Shown: positions 8,735-17,891, numbered from the stretch's first letter. The stretch is DNA of 64,000 bases from Hahella sp. HN01 (GCF_018986435.1 NZ_JAHMIN010000001.1:123304-187303), one strand, 5' to 3'. Translations and numbers: made by a program. The notes: generated by a model from the letters alone, not told the origin.

Positions 8735-8987
8735 GGTTTCCTCGCTGACGAAGTGATTTCGCCGCCAATTGTAGGGAAGGATGACAAAGGTAACAATCCC
8801 ATACTTATGGGAAAATTTGATCCCTGACAGGTATTCGCCAGCCCGCTCTATGCATAGTGACTGACACAACGCCGTCATACATGGCTATCAGCCTGTATAA
8901 GCTACTCCAGCGATCGATGAAAAAAATTGTTCGCTCTGTCTCGGCGCAAATTTTGATCTCTACGCATTGACTGATTAAGGCGATACT

Positions 8988-11741
8988 GTGAACGGACTTC
9001 ATATTCCTCAACGCCCCTCGCCTGCTCCAGGCGAGATCATTTCCGGCCTCCCGCATGTGACGCCACCGGACTGCTGGCATGCATCGCCCATCGAGAAAAC
9101 GCTGGCCGCCATGAAGACCAGTGCAGATGGCCTTAGCTCCAGCGAGGCGGAAGAGCGATTGCGCCGTCATGGCGAAAACATCATCGCGGAACAGTCTGGG
9201 GACAGCGCCTGGCAAAGGCTGCTGCGCCAGTTCAACAACCCGCTCATTTACGTCCTGCTGCTGTCCGCCGCCATTACCCTGATCATGCGTCATTGGCTGG
9301 ACGCCAGTGTGATCTTGATGGTGGTGATCATTAATGGGCTGATCGGCTACCTACAAGAAGGTCGCGCCGAAAAGGCCTTACAGGCTATCAGGCGCATGGT
9401 GACCTTTACCGTCAGTGTGCGCCGGGACGGGCGTCTGCAATCTCTCCCGGCCAGCGTCCTAGTTCCTGGCGACATCGTGCTCCTGCAAGCTGGCGATCGC
9501 GCTCCCGCCGACATGCGCCTCATTCAGACCAGCGATTTACATATCAGTGAAGCCGTGCTGACAGGCGAGTCGGAAGCGGTTAGCAAGCAAACGCAGCCTA
9601 CCCCGCCGGATACGGAACTGGCCGGTCGCACCTGCATGGCGTATGCAGGCTCCCTGGTGACTCGCGGCCAGGGACATGGCGTGGTAGTCGCCACTGGGGA
9701 AAATACAGAGTTCGGCAAGATCAGCGCTCTGCTACGCCAGGTCAACGCCATTGAAACGCCATTGCTGAAACAGATGGCGGAATTCAGCGCAAAACTATCC
9801 TGGTGGATTCTTTTGCTTTCTGCCGTGTGCTTCATGACGGGGTACTGGTTACGCGACTACAGCGCAGCGGACATGTTCCTGGCGGCGGTGGGATTGGCCG
9901 TCGCGGCGATCCCGGAAGGTCTCCCCGCGATCCTCACGATCACACTGGCCCTCGGCGTCCAGATGATGGCGAAGCGCAACGCGATCGTACGACGGATGCC
10001 TGCGGTAGAGACACTGGGGGCCGTAACCGTTATCTGCACCGATAAGACCGGCACTCTGACGAAGAATGAAATGACAGTGGTCAGTCTCGATGCCGGCGAA
10101 AACAGCATGGATGTTTCCGGGGCCGGCTACGATCCACATGGAGAAATCACCTTCGATGAGCGTCTGGTCAGCGCGCAGAATCACCCCGAACTGGCGCGCC
10201 TGAGTCTGACGGCGTTGCTCTGTAACGACGCCGACATTCATAAACAGGATGATATCTGGACGCCTCAGGGAGATCCTACTGAGGCGGCGCTGGTGACCTT
10301 CGCCGCCAAGGCCGGCTGGGACAGCGCCCAAGCCCGCAAAGACCACCCCAGGCTGGATGTGCTGCCGTTTAGCGCCGATAACCTGTTCATGGCGACGCTC
10401 CACCACGATAGTAACGGCAGCCACTTCATCTGCATTAAAGGCGCCCCGGAAAGAGTTCTGCAACTCTGTTCGACAACGCTGTCCGAAGAAGAAACTCAGC
10501 GCTGGAACATGCGCTTCAATCAACGCGCAGCGCAAGGACAACGCCTGCTGGCCTTCGCTTACATAGCGACGCCGGACGCCATTGCCGCACTGCCTACCCA
10601 GTTACCATTGGCGAACATCCAGTTTCTCGGCGCCGTCGCAATGATCGATCCGCCACGGGAGGAGACCGCTCCTGCGCTGGCGAAAACCTTGCAGGCGGGC
10701 ATCGTGGTCAAGATGATCACTGGCGATAACCCTAAAACCGCGCAGGCCATTGCTGAATCCATTCATCTTCCAGTCGGCGAGGGCGTCGTCACTGGCGCAG
10801 ACATCGACAACCTGGATGACGAAGCGTTGAAAGCGGCGGCGCAGCGTTGCAACATCTTCGCCCGCACCACGCCATTACACAAATTGCGGCTGGTGGAAGC
10901 GTTGCAACAGTCGGGAGAAATCGTCGCCATGACCGGCGATGGAGTCAACGACGCGCCTGCGCTGAAGCGAGCGGGCATCGGCGTCGCCATGGGACGTCAG
11001 GGAACCGAGGTCGCCAAGGAGGCCGCTCAGATTATTCTGCTGGACGACAACTTCTCCACGATCACCGCCGCTGTGGAGGAAGGCCGCCGCATCTTCGACA
11101 ACTTCAAAAAGGCGATTGTCTTTGTGCTGCCTACCAGTTGCGGCGAAGCCTTGATGATACTCGCCGCCGTCGTGCTTGGTGTCGCCATGCCAATTACGCC
11201 AGTGCAGATTCTCTGGATCAACATGATCACTGCGGTGACCCTGGCGCTGGCGCTGTCTTTCGAACCGGCGGAGCGCAATATCATGGCGCGCCCTCCCCGA
11301 CGGCCCGGCGAGTCGCTGCTCGACCCGCTGCTGTTATGGCGGGTGCTCAGTGTGTCATTGATTATGGTGCTCGGATCTTTCGGTCTGTTTGGGTGGACGC
11401 AATCCACTGGCGCATCTCTGGAACACGCGCGTACGGTGGCGGTGAATACGCTGGTGATGTTTGAGATTTTTTATCTTTTCAATACACGTATGCTCATGGA
11501 AAACATCACGTCCTGGCGCCAGCTAACCAGCAACCGAATGGCGCTCTACTCCGTCGCCATCCTGCTTCTTTTCCAACTGCTTTTTACCTATGCGCCGCCG
11601 ATGCAACGCCTGTTCAGTTCCACCGCCTTATCGCTGTCGGATTGGCTCGCCATCGCCCTCGTGGGCTCCAGCGTCTTTGTCATCACCGAGATAGAGAAAT
11701 TTGTTATGAGCGTCGTTAAAGGTCAAAAAAACAGCGATTAG
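8988..11741 (+). CDS. P2-type (SERCA/PMCA-like) cation-transporting ATPase
   Basis: 917 residues. Order of elements: N-terminal cation-ATPase domain, actuator with TGES (192-195), membrane PEGLP motif in M4 (AVAAIPEGLPAI), phosphorylation site DKTGTLT (Asp352), nucleotide site KGAPERV, MITGDNPKTA, hinge TGDGVNDAPA (649-), and a six-helix C-terminal membrane domain. The PEGLP motif and overall length fit P2A/P2B-like pumps of Ca2+ or Na+/K+; which ion is moved cannot be told by eye. Translation starts at GTG 8988 with AAGG 7 bases before. It appears to be monocistronic. Confidence 0.92.
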   Translation: MNGLHIPQRPSPAPGEIISGLPHVTPPDCWHASPIEKTLAAMKTSADGLSSSEAEERLRRHGENIIAEQSGDSAWQRLLRQFNNPLIYVLLLSAAITLIMRHWLDASVILMVVIINGLIGYLQEGRAEKALQAIRRMVTFTVSVRRDGRLQSLPASVLVPGDIVLLQAGDRAPADMRLIQTSDLHISEAVLTGESEAVSKQTQPTPPDTELAGRTCMAYAGSLVTRGQGHGVVVATGENTEFGKISALLRQVNAIETPLLKQMAEFSAKLSWWILLLSAVCFMTGYWLRDYSAADMFLAAVGLAVAAIPEGLPAILTITLALGVQMMAKRNAIVRRMPAVETLGAVTVICTDKTGTLTKNEMTVVSLDAGENSMDVSGAGYDPHGEITFDERLVSAQNHPELARLSLTALLCNDADIHKQDDIWTPQGDPTEAALVTFAAKAGWDSAQARKDHPRLDVLPFSADNLFMATLHHDSNGSHFICIKGAPERVLQLCSTTLSEEETQRWNMRFNQRAAQGQRLLAFAYIATPDAIAALPTQLPLANIQFLGAVAMIDPPREETAPALAKTLQAGIVVKMITGDNPKTAQAIAESIHLPVGEGVVTGADIDNLDDEALKAAAQRCNIFARTTPLHKLRLVEALQQSGEIVAMTGDGVNDAPALKRAGIGVAMGRQGTEVAKEAAQIILLDDNFSTITAAVEEGRRIFDNFKKAIVFVLPTSCGEALMILAAVVLGVAMPITPVQILWINMITAVTLALALSFEPAERNIMARPPRRPGESLLDPLLLWRVLSVSLIMVLGSFGLFGWTQSTGASLEHARTVAVNTLVMFEIFYLFNTRMLMENITSWRQLTSNRMALYSVAILLLFQLLFTYAPPMQRLFSSTALSLSDWLAIALVGSSVFVITEIEKFVMSVVKGQKNSD

Positions 11742-11796
11742 TCCTGGAATTAGGTTGAATATTCAAATATTTCCCATAATAGTTGCAGGACATTAT

Positions 11797-11835
11797 CAGG
11801 TTATTTCTTGTGCTGAACGATAGAGAAATAACCTG
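11797..11835. repeat. 12-bp inverted repeat between the cation ATPase and the AlgP-like gene
   Basis: CAGGTTATTTCT (11797-11808) and AGAAATAACCTG (11824-11835) are perfect inverted copies separated by 15 bases. No T-run follows, so it is not a standard terminator. It could be a protein-binding operator for the following gene or an mRNA-end hairpin of the ATPase gene. Confidence 0.7.
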
Positions 11836-11922
11836 TCGCGAAAGGGATTCCGGATGCATCGACTGCCTGCCGGTTTCAACGAAAAATATATAACGCTTGG
11901 CTTATCACACTGGAGTAACACA

Positions 11923-12603
11923 ATGGCAAAAAAAGAGAAGGGCATCGTCAAAAAGAACATCGAAAAGTTAGGAGACGTGGTTTCCAAAGAACTGCATAAA
12001 GCCACTGAGCAGATACAGGCGATTCTTGCGGATTTCTATAAGCAAGCGGAAGAAATTCAAAAGCAGATTAAAGAGCCGGTGATGAAACTGATTAAAGAAC
12101 TGGAAGAGCTGCGGGAAAAGGAGCTCAAGAAAATCCAGGCTGAATATCAGAAAGTGGTCAATGAGATCAATGCGCTGCAGGAACAGTTCATGGACCGTCT
12201 GGGCCTGGCCTCACTCAAAAAACCCGCGCCGGTTGCAGCGTTGACGGCAAAAGCGCCAGCGAAAACGTCCACCGCGAAAAAAGCCTCTACAACCAAAACC
12301 GCCACCCGCAAGCCAGCGGCGAAAAAAACGCCCGCCAGCAAACCCGCTGCGGCAAAAACCACCGCAAAGAAAACGGGTTCAACAGCAGCGACCACCACAG
12401 CCAAAAAGCCAGCCGCCAAGAAAACGCCCGCTAAAAGTCCTGCGCGTAAAACTCCAGCGACCAAAGCCGGCGCGGCCAAGACCTCTGCGAGCAAACCTGC
12501 TAAAGCCGCTGCGCCCAAAAAACCAAGTAGCGCCAAAACGCCTCGTGCGAAAAAAGCGGATACCGCCGCCACACCCAACACGGCGCCAGAAGAGACCAAA
12601 TAA
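11923..12603 (+). CDS. AlgP/histone H1-like Lys-Ala-Pro-rich protein
   Basis: 226 residues in two parts. Residues 1-95 form a charged helical, probably coiled-coil region (KELHKATEQIQAILADFYKQ). Residues 100-226 are a low-complexity basic tail built on KPAA, AAKKTPA and KTTAKK repeats. This architecture matches Pseudomonas AlgP (AlgR3), a histone-H1-like DNA-binding protein linked to alginate gene control; direct DNA binding here is inferred from the tail. ATG 11923 follows CTGGAG; the frame is open further upstream to 11854. A strong terminator follows. Confidence 0.75.
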   Translation: MAKKEKGIVKKNIEKLGDVVSKELHKATEQIQAILADFYKQAEEIQKQIKEPVMKLIKELEELREKELKKIQAEYQKVVNEINALQEQFMDRLGLASLKKPAPVAALTAKAPAKTSTAKKASTTKTATRKPAAKKTPASKPAAAKTTAKKTGSTAATTTAKKPAAKKTPAKSPARKTPATKAGAAKTSASKPAKAAAPKKPSSAKTPRAKKADTAATPNTAPEETK

Positions 12604-12934
12604 CGTTCAGCTTTCTTCAGGGGCGGCGCACTCGCGCCGCCCTTTCTCTTCACGCAATAGTTAAGCGGCCAAATACCACGCCACACATGGCGTACAGCCT
12701 TATTTCCTTCTCTCAGAAACGTCGTTTCCGCGCTTATTTCGCCTTTGACGGTTAGTTTAAGGGTTATCTTTTCGCGCCATCATCAGGGCTCAACATGACA
12801 ACCTATCATGAGCCAATTGCAGGTCAAAAAACCTACTTATACGATACAGAAGCCTGTTCTTTTTGATTTTTCTTAATTCAATCTGCATAGGCCAACAACA
12901 AAAATAGTAAAAGCTGACGCGAGGTAAAATAAGT
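12604..12934. promoter_or_regulatory. Intergenic region upstream of the toxin gene
   Basis: After the AlgP-like terminator I see no gene. Promoter candidates for the toxin are weak: TTGCAG, 17 bases, TACGAT (about 12818-12846). GAGGT precedes the toxin start codon. An imperfect dyad, GGCTCA and TGAGCC around 12787-12814, could be an operator. Confidence 0.3.
12621..12650 (+). terminator. Rho-independent terminator of the AlgP-like gene
   Basis: GGGCGGCGC and GCGCCGCCC form a perfect 9-bp stem around a 4-base loop, followed by TTTCTCTT. Confidence 0.9.
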
Positions 12935-13858
12935 ATGAGAACCGCAAAGCTGTATGCAAAAGTGTTAACCGGGCTGTGTCTCACAGCCGGCCTCGCCCAC
13001 GCGGGAGACACTATTAAATCTTACACCAGCACTTTGTACGAATTGGATGACAGCGACGCCAGGAGCAAACGTATCCGGCTCGTTTACACCGTGCAAAACG
13101 CCTGGAACCAGTCGCACTATCCTGAAGGGATCAAGGAAGTAAAACTGGTGCTCAACGGAGGCTCGGGGTTCGATATGACCAACGTGCCTTCCCGTCAGAC
13201 TCTGTATGAGTCAGGAACCAGCGCGGACTACCGTTATACGGTGCCGACCGCGTTCCAGCTAAAAGTGGGATATCAGGACGGCTCCAGACTGCGCCACCTG
13301 AGTCACGCTCCCTCCAACACTATCTCCAGCGCTCAGGTGAGCGAATCAACGGACTTCAACCTGGGCTTTACGCTCAACGAGGAATCGCCAAGCATTAATG
13401 GCGGCGTCTCCTGGAGCACACGGATTACCTACAATCAGGACGAGTTCAAGACGGTGACCGATTTTGACCAGGGCAACGAAGGCGTGACCTGGAATATCGT
13501 CAGCCAGACCATCAAACACCGCACGCCGCCGAAAGATAACCTGCTTTACGCATGGACTTATCTGTTCTGGGGCTGTGGCATCAACAACCTCATCCCGACC
13601 AGCGAATTGCCGACAGTGATGACGTCAGACTTCAAACCGGAAGCGGTGGTGCTGTACCGCAAATACGATTTGAACGACGGCGTCGACTACACGCGCTTGA
13701 AGCTGGAAGCGAACTGGCAGAAGACTCATTACCACTTCGCTCGCGACTGGTGCTCTTTCCACTCCAATTTCAGCTGGAAGGGCTACCACGACTACAGCGA
13801 GTGGACCAAAGCCAATCGCGTCGTGTCTATCTCATGGAAGGACGGCCTGTACCACTAA
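12935..13858 (+). CDS. Leukocidin/hemolysin-superfamily beta-barrel pore-forming toxin
   Basis: 307 residues: a signal peptide cleaved after AHA (23) and a 284-residue mature chain, the usual leukocidin size. Family features seen by eye are the stem region at about 130-190, with alternating pattern VSESTDFNLGFTLN then GGVSWSTRITYNQDEFKT, ending in VTWNIV; the rim/cap segment SDFKPEAVVLYRK (231-243), which parallels the GFNPEF region of staphylococcal toxins; and an aromatic C-terminus ending VVSISWKDGLY. C214 and C273 could form a disulfide. Similar secreted leukocidin-domain hemolysins are known from marine vibrios. Host range and cofactors are unknown. The following gene is 74 bases away on the same strand. 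Confidence 0.8.
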   Translation: MRTAKLYAKVLTGLCLTAGLAHAGDTIKSYTSTLYELDDSDARSKRIRLVYTVQNAWNQSHYPEGIKEVKLVLNGGSGFDMTNVPSRQTLYESGTSADYRYTVPTAFQLKVGYQDGSRLRHLSHAPSNTISSAQVSESTDFNLGFTLNEESPSINGGVSWSTRITYNQDEFKTVTDFDQGNEGVTWNIVSQTIKHRTPPKDNLLYAWTYLFWGCGINNLIPTSELPTVMTSDFKPEAVVLYRKYDLNDGVDYTRLKLEANWQKTHYHFARDWCSFHSNFSWKGYHDYSEWTKANRVVSISWKDGLYH

Positions 13859-13877
13859 CGGACCCCATCAGGCTGAC

Positions 13878-13896
13878 GGCTCCCCCAAGGGGAGCC
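13878..13896 (+). other. Strong hairpin between the toxin and its downstream gene
   Basis: GGCTCCCC, loop CAA, GGGGAGCC: a perfect 8-bp GC-rich stem 20 bases after the toxin stop. No T-run follows. It may protect the toxin mRNA 3' end or lower read-through into the next gene. Confidence 0.7.
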
Positions 13897-13932
13897 ACTT
13901 CCAGCGGACATGACAAGTAGAAGGTGATCATT

Positions 13933-14583
13933 ATGTCAGTAAAAAAACTGGTTTTATGGGGCGCGCCCTTATGTCTGGCGGCGGGCGTTTTTCTCTACCA
14001 CACAAGCGGCGACGACTCTGACGTGAACTCCGCATCGCAAACCACGGCGACGAAAATCCAGGCGGTCAACCAGGACGCAACGCTGACAAGCGTTTCTCCC
14101 GAATTTATAGAGGAAGCCACGCCACAGGCGGAGGCCGAAGCGGCTCCCGAGGTGGAAGAGCCGGTTCAGGACACGGGCCCCTGGGTATCGCAGGCGTCCA
14201 CATCGCTTAGCGCAGAGCTGTACGACTTTATCGAAGCGGAAGGGTTACGCTATGTCGACACCAGTAATTTCCCGTTCGATCCGCAAACAGAAAGGCTGCT
14301 GCAGAAGCTTTCCCAGTCCGGAGAGATTCTTCTTTTCGACAACACAGAAGCCGAGCGGCTTGGCGGCCTGACGGAGAAGCCGTCGGATATTATCGCCGAT
14401 TACTACGGCGCAGCGACTGAGGGCGACGCCATCATCGCCACCAGTGTGACCAACGCGGACGGCAGCGTACATTTCATGGTGTTGCCGGTGCACAAGAAAG
14501 GCGAGGACAGCTCACTGTCCGAGGACGTCAAACTGGCGGTGGCGTTATTGAAACAAGAAAAAGAAACCAAAGAGACTCTATAA
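13933..14583 (+). CDS. Membrane-anchored protein of unknown function downstream of the toxin
   Basis: 216 residues. One N-terminal hydrophobic segment (LVLWGAPLCLAAGVFLYHT, about 6-24) is either an uncleaved anchor or a signal peptide; it is followed by an acidic, Ala/Glu-rich linker (about 30-85) and a compact C-terminal domain (about 90-216, for example LYDFIEAEGLRYVDTS). The likely start is ATG 13933 because AAGGTGA lies directly upstream; a GTG at 13924 overlaps that site. No family recognised. Co-transcription with the toxin suggests a partner, release or protection role, but that is only inference. Confidence 0.65.
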   Translation: MSVKKLVLWGAPLCLAAGVFLYHTSGDDSDVNSASQTTATKIQAVNQDATLTSVSPEFIEEATPQAEAEAAPEVEEPVQDTGPWVSQASTSLSAELYDFIEAEGLRYVDTSNFPFDPQTERLLQKLSQSGEILLFDNTEAERLGGLTEKPSDIIADYYGAATEGDAIIATSVTNADGSVHFMVLPVHKKGEDSSLSEDVKLAVALLKQEKETKETL

Positions 14584-14587
14584 CGAC

Positions 14588-14630
14588 AAACCCGGCTGCG
14601 GCGACAGCGCCACAGCCGGGTTTGCGTTTT
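14588..14630 (+). terminator. Terminator after the toxin operon
   Basis: AAACCCGGCTG and CAGCCGGGTTT form an 11-bp stem around a 14-base loop, followed by GCGTTTT. It lies between two convergent transcription units. Confidence 0.9.
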
Positions 14631-14680
14631 AATAGATAAACCTGTTCGCCCGCCCTCTGGTCAGGCGGAATCGGTTCGGG

Positions 14681-15091
14681 TCAATGCCGAGCCGGTCTCT
14701 GCGCTCCAGTCTGGCTGGAATGCAGCGCTTTAATCAGATCCGCCTCCGCCCTGGTCAGGCCGCAGACTTTCACCAAATCCTCCACTTCCGCGCCCAACGA
14801 CAACAGGCGGGCCGCTTCATTGTAAGACACCTTTTGCACGTCCATGGTTTGCAGTTCTTTTTGCTTGAGTTCAGCGGCTTTCAGACGCTGATCAATGGAA
14901 ACCACCTTTCGACCCACGCCAATGCCACTGTCGGAGAGCATATTGAGCTTATCCCGCATCTGCCCGACCTCGATTTCCAGACGTACAATGCGCTTGGCCT
15001 GCATCCGACAGAGAGTGAAACAGGCAATGGCGACGACCAGCCCGAAACACAGGGACACAAGCAGCTCCCAACTCATGAATTGCGGATTCAT
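14681..15091 (-). CDS. DUF2802 family protein, end of the chemotaxis cluster
   Basis: 136 residues. One N-terminal membrane helix (LLVSLCFGLVVAIACFTLC, about 10-29), a coiled coil (about 30-90), and a C-terminal helix-turn-helix-like segment (YNEAARLLSLGAEVEDLVKV, then CGLTRAEADLI). DUF2802 proteins are found right after cheW in pseudomonads, as here; their role is not established. It is the last gene of the minus-strand island and converges on the toxin operon. Confidence 0.8.
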   Translation of the reverse strand: MNPQFMSWELLVSLCFGLVVAIACFTLCRMQAKRIVRLEIEVGQMRDKLNMLSDSGIGVGRKVVSIDQRLKAAELKQKELQTMDVQKVSYNEAARLLSLGAEVEDLVKVCGLTRAEADLIKALHSSQTGAQRPARH

Positions 15092-15129
15092 AACTTATCC
15101 TCCCGCGCCAGCTTATTGGGTGAGACTGA

Positions 15130-15615
15130 TCACAAGGACGCCACCTCGGACCACTCTTCTTCTGACATCATTTTTTCGAATTCAACCAGAATAATCAGTT
15201 CTCCATTCTTGTTGCAGACGCCTTGAATGAACTTGGCGCTTTCCTCGTTGCCGACATTTGGAGCGGTTTCCATTTCCGACTGCCGCAGATAAACCACTTC
15301 CGCCACAGAGTCCACCAGAATGCCCACGACTTGATTATCCACCTCTATCACCACAATCCGGGTGTGATCGCTCACCTCCGCTTCCGACAAGCCAAACCGC
15401 TTGCGGGTGTCGATGACCGTGACGACATTGCCGCGCAGATTGATGATGCCGAGAACGTAGTCCGGCGCGCCAGGCACCGGGGCGATTTCCGTATAGCGCA
15501 ACACCTCCTGGATCTGCATAACATTGATGCCGTAAGTTTCATGATCCAACTTGAAGGTCACGTATTGCAGAATCGGATCTTCTGAACTTTGGCCCTGCCC
15601 TGAATAGGATGCCAT
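15130..15615 (-). CDS. cheW: Chemotaxis coupling protein CheW
   Basis: Links chemoreceptors to CheA at the cytoplasmic side of the membrane. The 161 residues are one CheW/SH3-like domain: LQYVTFKLDHETYGINVMQI, PDYVLGIINLRGNVVTVID, IVVIEVDNQVVGILVDSV. ATG 15615 follows GAGG; the frame is open a further 12 codons upstream to 15651 without a better start. It follows parP by 129 bases and precedes the DUF2802 gene by 38. Confidence 0.95.
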   Translation of the reverse strand: MASYSGQGQSSEDPILQYVTFKLDHETYGINVMQIQEVLRYTEIAPVPGAPDYVLGIINLRGNVVTVIDTRKRFGLSEAEVSDHTRIVVIEVDNQVVGILVDSVAEVVYLRQSEMETAPNVGNEESAKFIQGVCNKNGELIILVEFEKMMSEEEWSEVASL

Positions 15616-15744
15616 AGCGTTTAACCTCTTTCTCCCGACGCTGAGCGTCAAATTTCTAGCGTTTGTACTTAATTAATATAGAACAACGCAGGATCTATGC
15701 CAGCCGATTTTGCCAACCGCCCCAGGTCCGTCGTCGGCTCCGCG

Positions 15745-17025
15745 TCAGCTTTTTTTGCCGGCTTTGGCGGATGACTGATTCAATTGTTGCTCCAGACCAT
15801 CCACATCCAACAGCGCACACATATGCGTCACCACTGTGCCGGCCAGCCATGGACGCTTAGAACGTTCGCTACGCCAGCGCACCTGATCCGGGTCCAGAGT
15901 AAATGCTTCCGCGATGAAATCGCAGCCAAGCCCCCACTCAGAATCATGCAAGCGAATGATGTAGCGGATATTTTCGCGGTATTGCGACTTATAGCGGTCA
16001 GGCATGACCCATTGCGCCGTGTCCACGACTCTCACATTCATTCCCGCTACAGGTATCAGCCCGACGAACCAGGAGGGCATGCCGAACAGCGGCGTGGTTT
16101 CATGATCCATCGCATGCACGCCGCCAAGAGAAATCAACGGCACCGCCAATTTCAGACCCGCCACGTTAAACAGAAGGCACTCAAATCGCTCCTGCGCCCA
16201 CACCGGCCTGCCGTTAGCGGCCCATCCATCCGGCGCGCCGCCGGAGCCAGCCTCAACGTCAACCTCCTCCTGCTGCGCTGCTTCCGGCTCCACCACCGTC
16301 GGCGCGTCACGTTCTTGACGCCTCGCTTCAACTTTTTGACGCGCCAGCGACTGCGGTTCCGGCTCTTCTTCTGTCGATTCCGAGACACGCCATTGCTTTA
16401 ACTTCTCCCGTAACGCCGCGCTTCGCTCCGCCACCGACGGTTTTTTTTCCGTCTCCACTGGCGCTGGCGACGGCGGAGCCACCTTGGGCATCGGCATCAC
16501 CAGCCTGGGCGGTTCCTGCAAAGCCAGACGCGCCTGCTCCGCCTGTCGGGCGAGCATACGTTGGCGCGCCAGAGTCATACGCCCTTGTTCCAGTAACGCC
16601 TCCGCTGCGGAATGCGTCGAGGCGCTTTCTTTCTCCGCCGTGTTCATGTCCACCTCCTTCCCTGGCGAAACCGCTTTATGACGCGGTGCGGCTATAGCGC
16701 GTTCGGTCTCAGGCGTCTCCGGCGGCGATTTCGTTGGTTGCGGTTTTGTGGGTTGTGACTGAGTCTGCTGCAGGTCATTCGCTGTGGTCGAGGGTTGCTC
16801 ACGCCCGCGGGTCTGGCTTGAGGCCTCTTTGAGGTCAGGCTCCACCGCAGACGCAGCCGTAGCGACGGACTTGTCCTCCTGCGCCGACAAATCAACGTCA
16901 GAAGGCTCGTTATCCTTGTCTGGCGCCGGCTTCTGCTCAGGCGCAGGGGGGCGCAGCAGGTCGTCAATGTAATCGAGGACTGCCTTATCGTAGTTATCAG
17001 GATCGGCGAACTGCTTATCTGCCAT
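15745..17025 (-). CDS. parP: CheW-domain protein ParP, polar chemotaxis array protein
   Basis: 426 residues. The long Pro/Glu/Gln-rich, low-complexity N-terminus (1-275) includes a basic helical region (about 145-175) and is followed by a divergent CheW-like domain (about 280-415: ECLLFNVAGLKLAVPLISLG, VGLIPVAGMNVRVVDTAQWV). Position between a ParA-like ATPase and cheW, and this architecture, match ParP of Vibrio and pseudomonads, which binds CheA and ParC and keeps the array at the pole. It could simply be called a second CheW-like protein; ParP is the better fit from context. Confidence 0.85.
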   Translation of the reverse strand: MADKQFADPDNYDKAVLDYIDDLLRPPAPEQKPAPDKDNEPSDVDLSAQEDKSVATAASAVEPDLKEASSQTRGREQPSTTANDLQQTQSQPTKPQPTKSPPETPETERAIAAPRHKAVSPGKEVDMNTAEKESASTHSAAEALLEQGRMTLARQRMLARQAEQARLALQEPPRLVMPMPKVAPPSPAPVETEKKPSVAERSAALREKLKQWRVSESTEEEPEPQSLARQKVEARRQERDAPTVVEPEAAQQEEVDVEAGSGGAPDGWAANGRPVWAQERFECLLFNVAGLKLAVPLISLGGVHAMDHETTPLFGMPSWFVGLIPVAGMNVRVVDTAQWVMPDRYKSQYRENIRYIIRLHDSEWGLGCDFIAEAFTLDPDQVRWRSERSKRPWLAGTVVTHMCALLDVDGLEQQLNQSSAKAGKKS

Positions 17026-17075
17026 TACTCAACAAATATCCTTTAATGCCTGCGGCGACCTCCGCCGCCCTTTAG

Positions 17076-17891
17076 TTACGCCGCGCCGCCCGCGTGGGCT
17101 TGAGTCGGCGGATTGAACCCCACGTTGGCTTCCAACAGGTCGTGCAACAGTTTTTCATAGCCGCGCACGCCATGGGTGGCGGCGTCATACATGGAAGGAA
17201 TCACGCCCGCCCGGCTGGCGTCGCGGAATTTGGTGTCCACGGGAATCGCATAGCGCCAGACCACATCGCCATACTGATGCCGCAGCGTGCGGAAGGTCTG
17301 CACCGACGCCTGCGTGCGACGGTCGAACATCGTGGGAATGACAGTATAGGAAAGCGGATTCTTCTGACTCTTCATCACCATGCCAAGGGTGTGCAGCATG
17401 CGCTCCAGCCCCTTCAGCGCCAGAAATTCCGTCTGCACCGGAATCAGAATATGCTGGCAGGCCGCCAGCGCATTGATGAGCAATACGCCAAGCACCGGCG
17501 TGTTATCCAGAAAGGCGTAATCGAAGTCGTCCCACAAGTGCGCCAGCGCCTTGGAGATGATCAACCCCATGCCTTCCACACCCACCATTTTCCGCTCCAG
17601 CGTGGCTTGCGCCGTAGACGCCGGCAACAGTTTAAGATTGGGGTGGCTGGTGTCGCGGATCAGAGTGCGCGGCAAATCCGCCGGCACTTTGCCCTCATGC
17701 ATGAATAAGTCGTATACGCTGCCGCGGATACTGTCCGGGTCATATTTAAAATAAGACGTCAGCGAGCCGTGCGGATCAAGGTCCAGCAACAGCACCCGCT
17801 TGCCTTGTTGCGCCAGAATCCCGCCGAGGGCGACGGCGGTGGTGGTTTTACCCACGCCTCCTTTTTGATTCGCGACGGTCCAGATTCGCAC
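17076..17891 (-). CDS. parC: ParA-like ATPase ParC, polar localisation of chemotaxis proteins
   Basis: 271 residues of the MinD/ParA ATPase family: deviant Walker A KGGVGKTTT (about 10-18), DLDPHGSLTSY, Walker B-like DYAFLDNTP. In Vibrio and Pseudomonas the orphan ParA encoded beside cheW recruits the chemotaxis array to the pole and segregates it at division. There is no parB nearby, which argues against plasmid or chromosome partition. It lies 50 bases upstream of parP. Confidence 0.9.
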   Translation of the reverse strand: MRIWTVANQKGGVGKTTTAVALGGILAQQGKRVLLLDLDPHGSLTSYFKYDPDSIRGSVYDLFMHEGKVPADLPRTLIRDTSHPNLKLLPASTAQATLERKMVGVEGMGLIISKALAHLWDDFDYAFLDNTPVLGVLLINALAACQHILIPVQTEFLALKGLERMLHTLGMVMKSQKNPLSYTVIPTMFDRRTQASVQTFRTLRHQYGDVVWRYAIPVDTKFRDASRAGVIPSMYDAATHGVRGYEKLLHDLLEANVGFNPPTQAHAGGAA

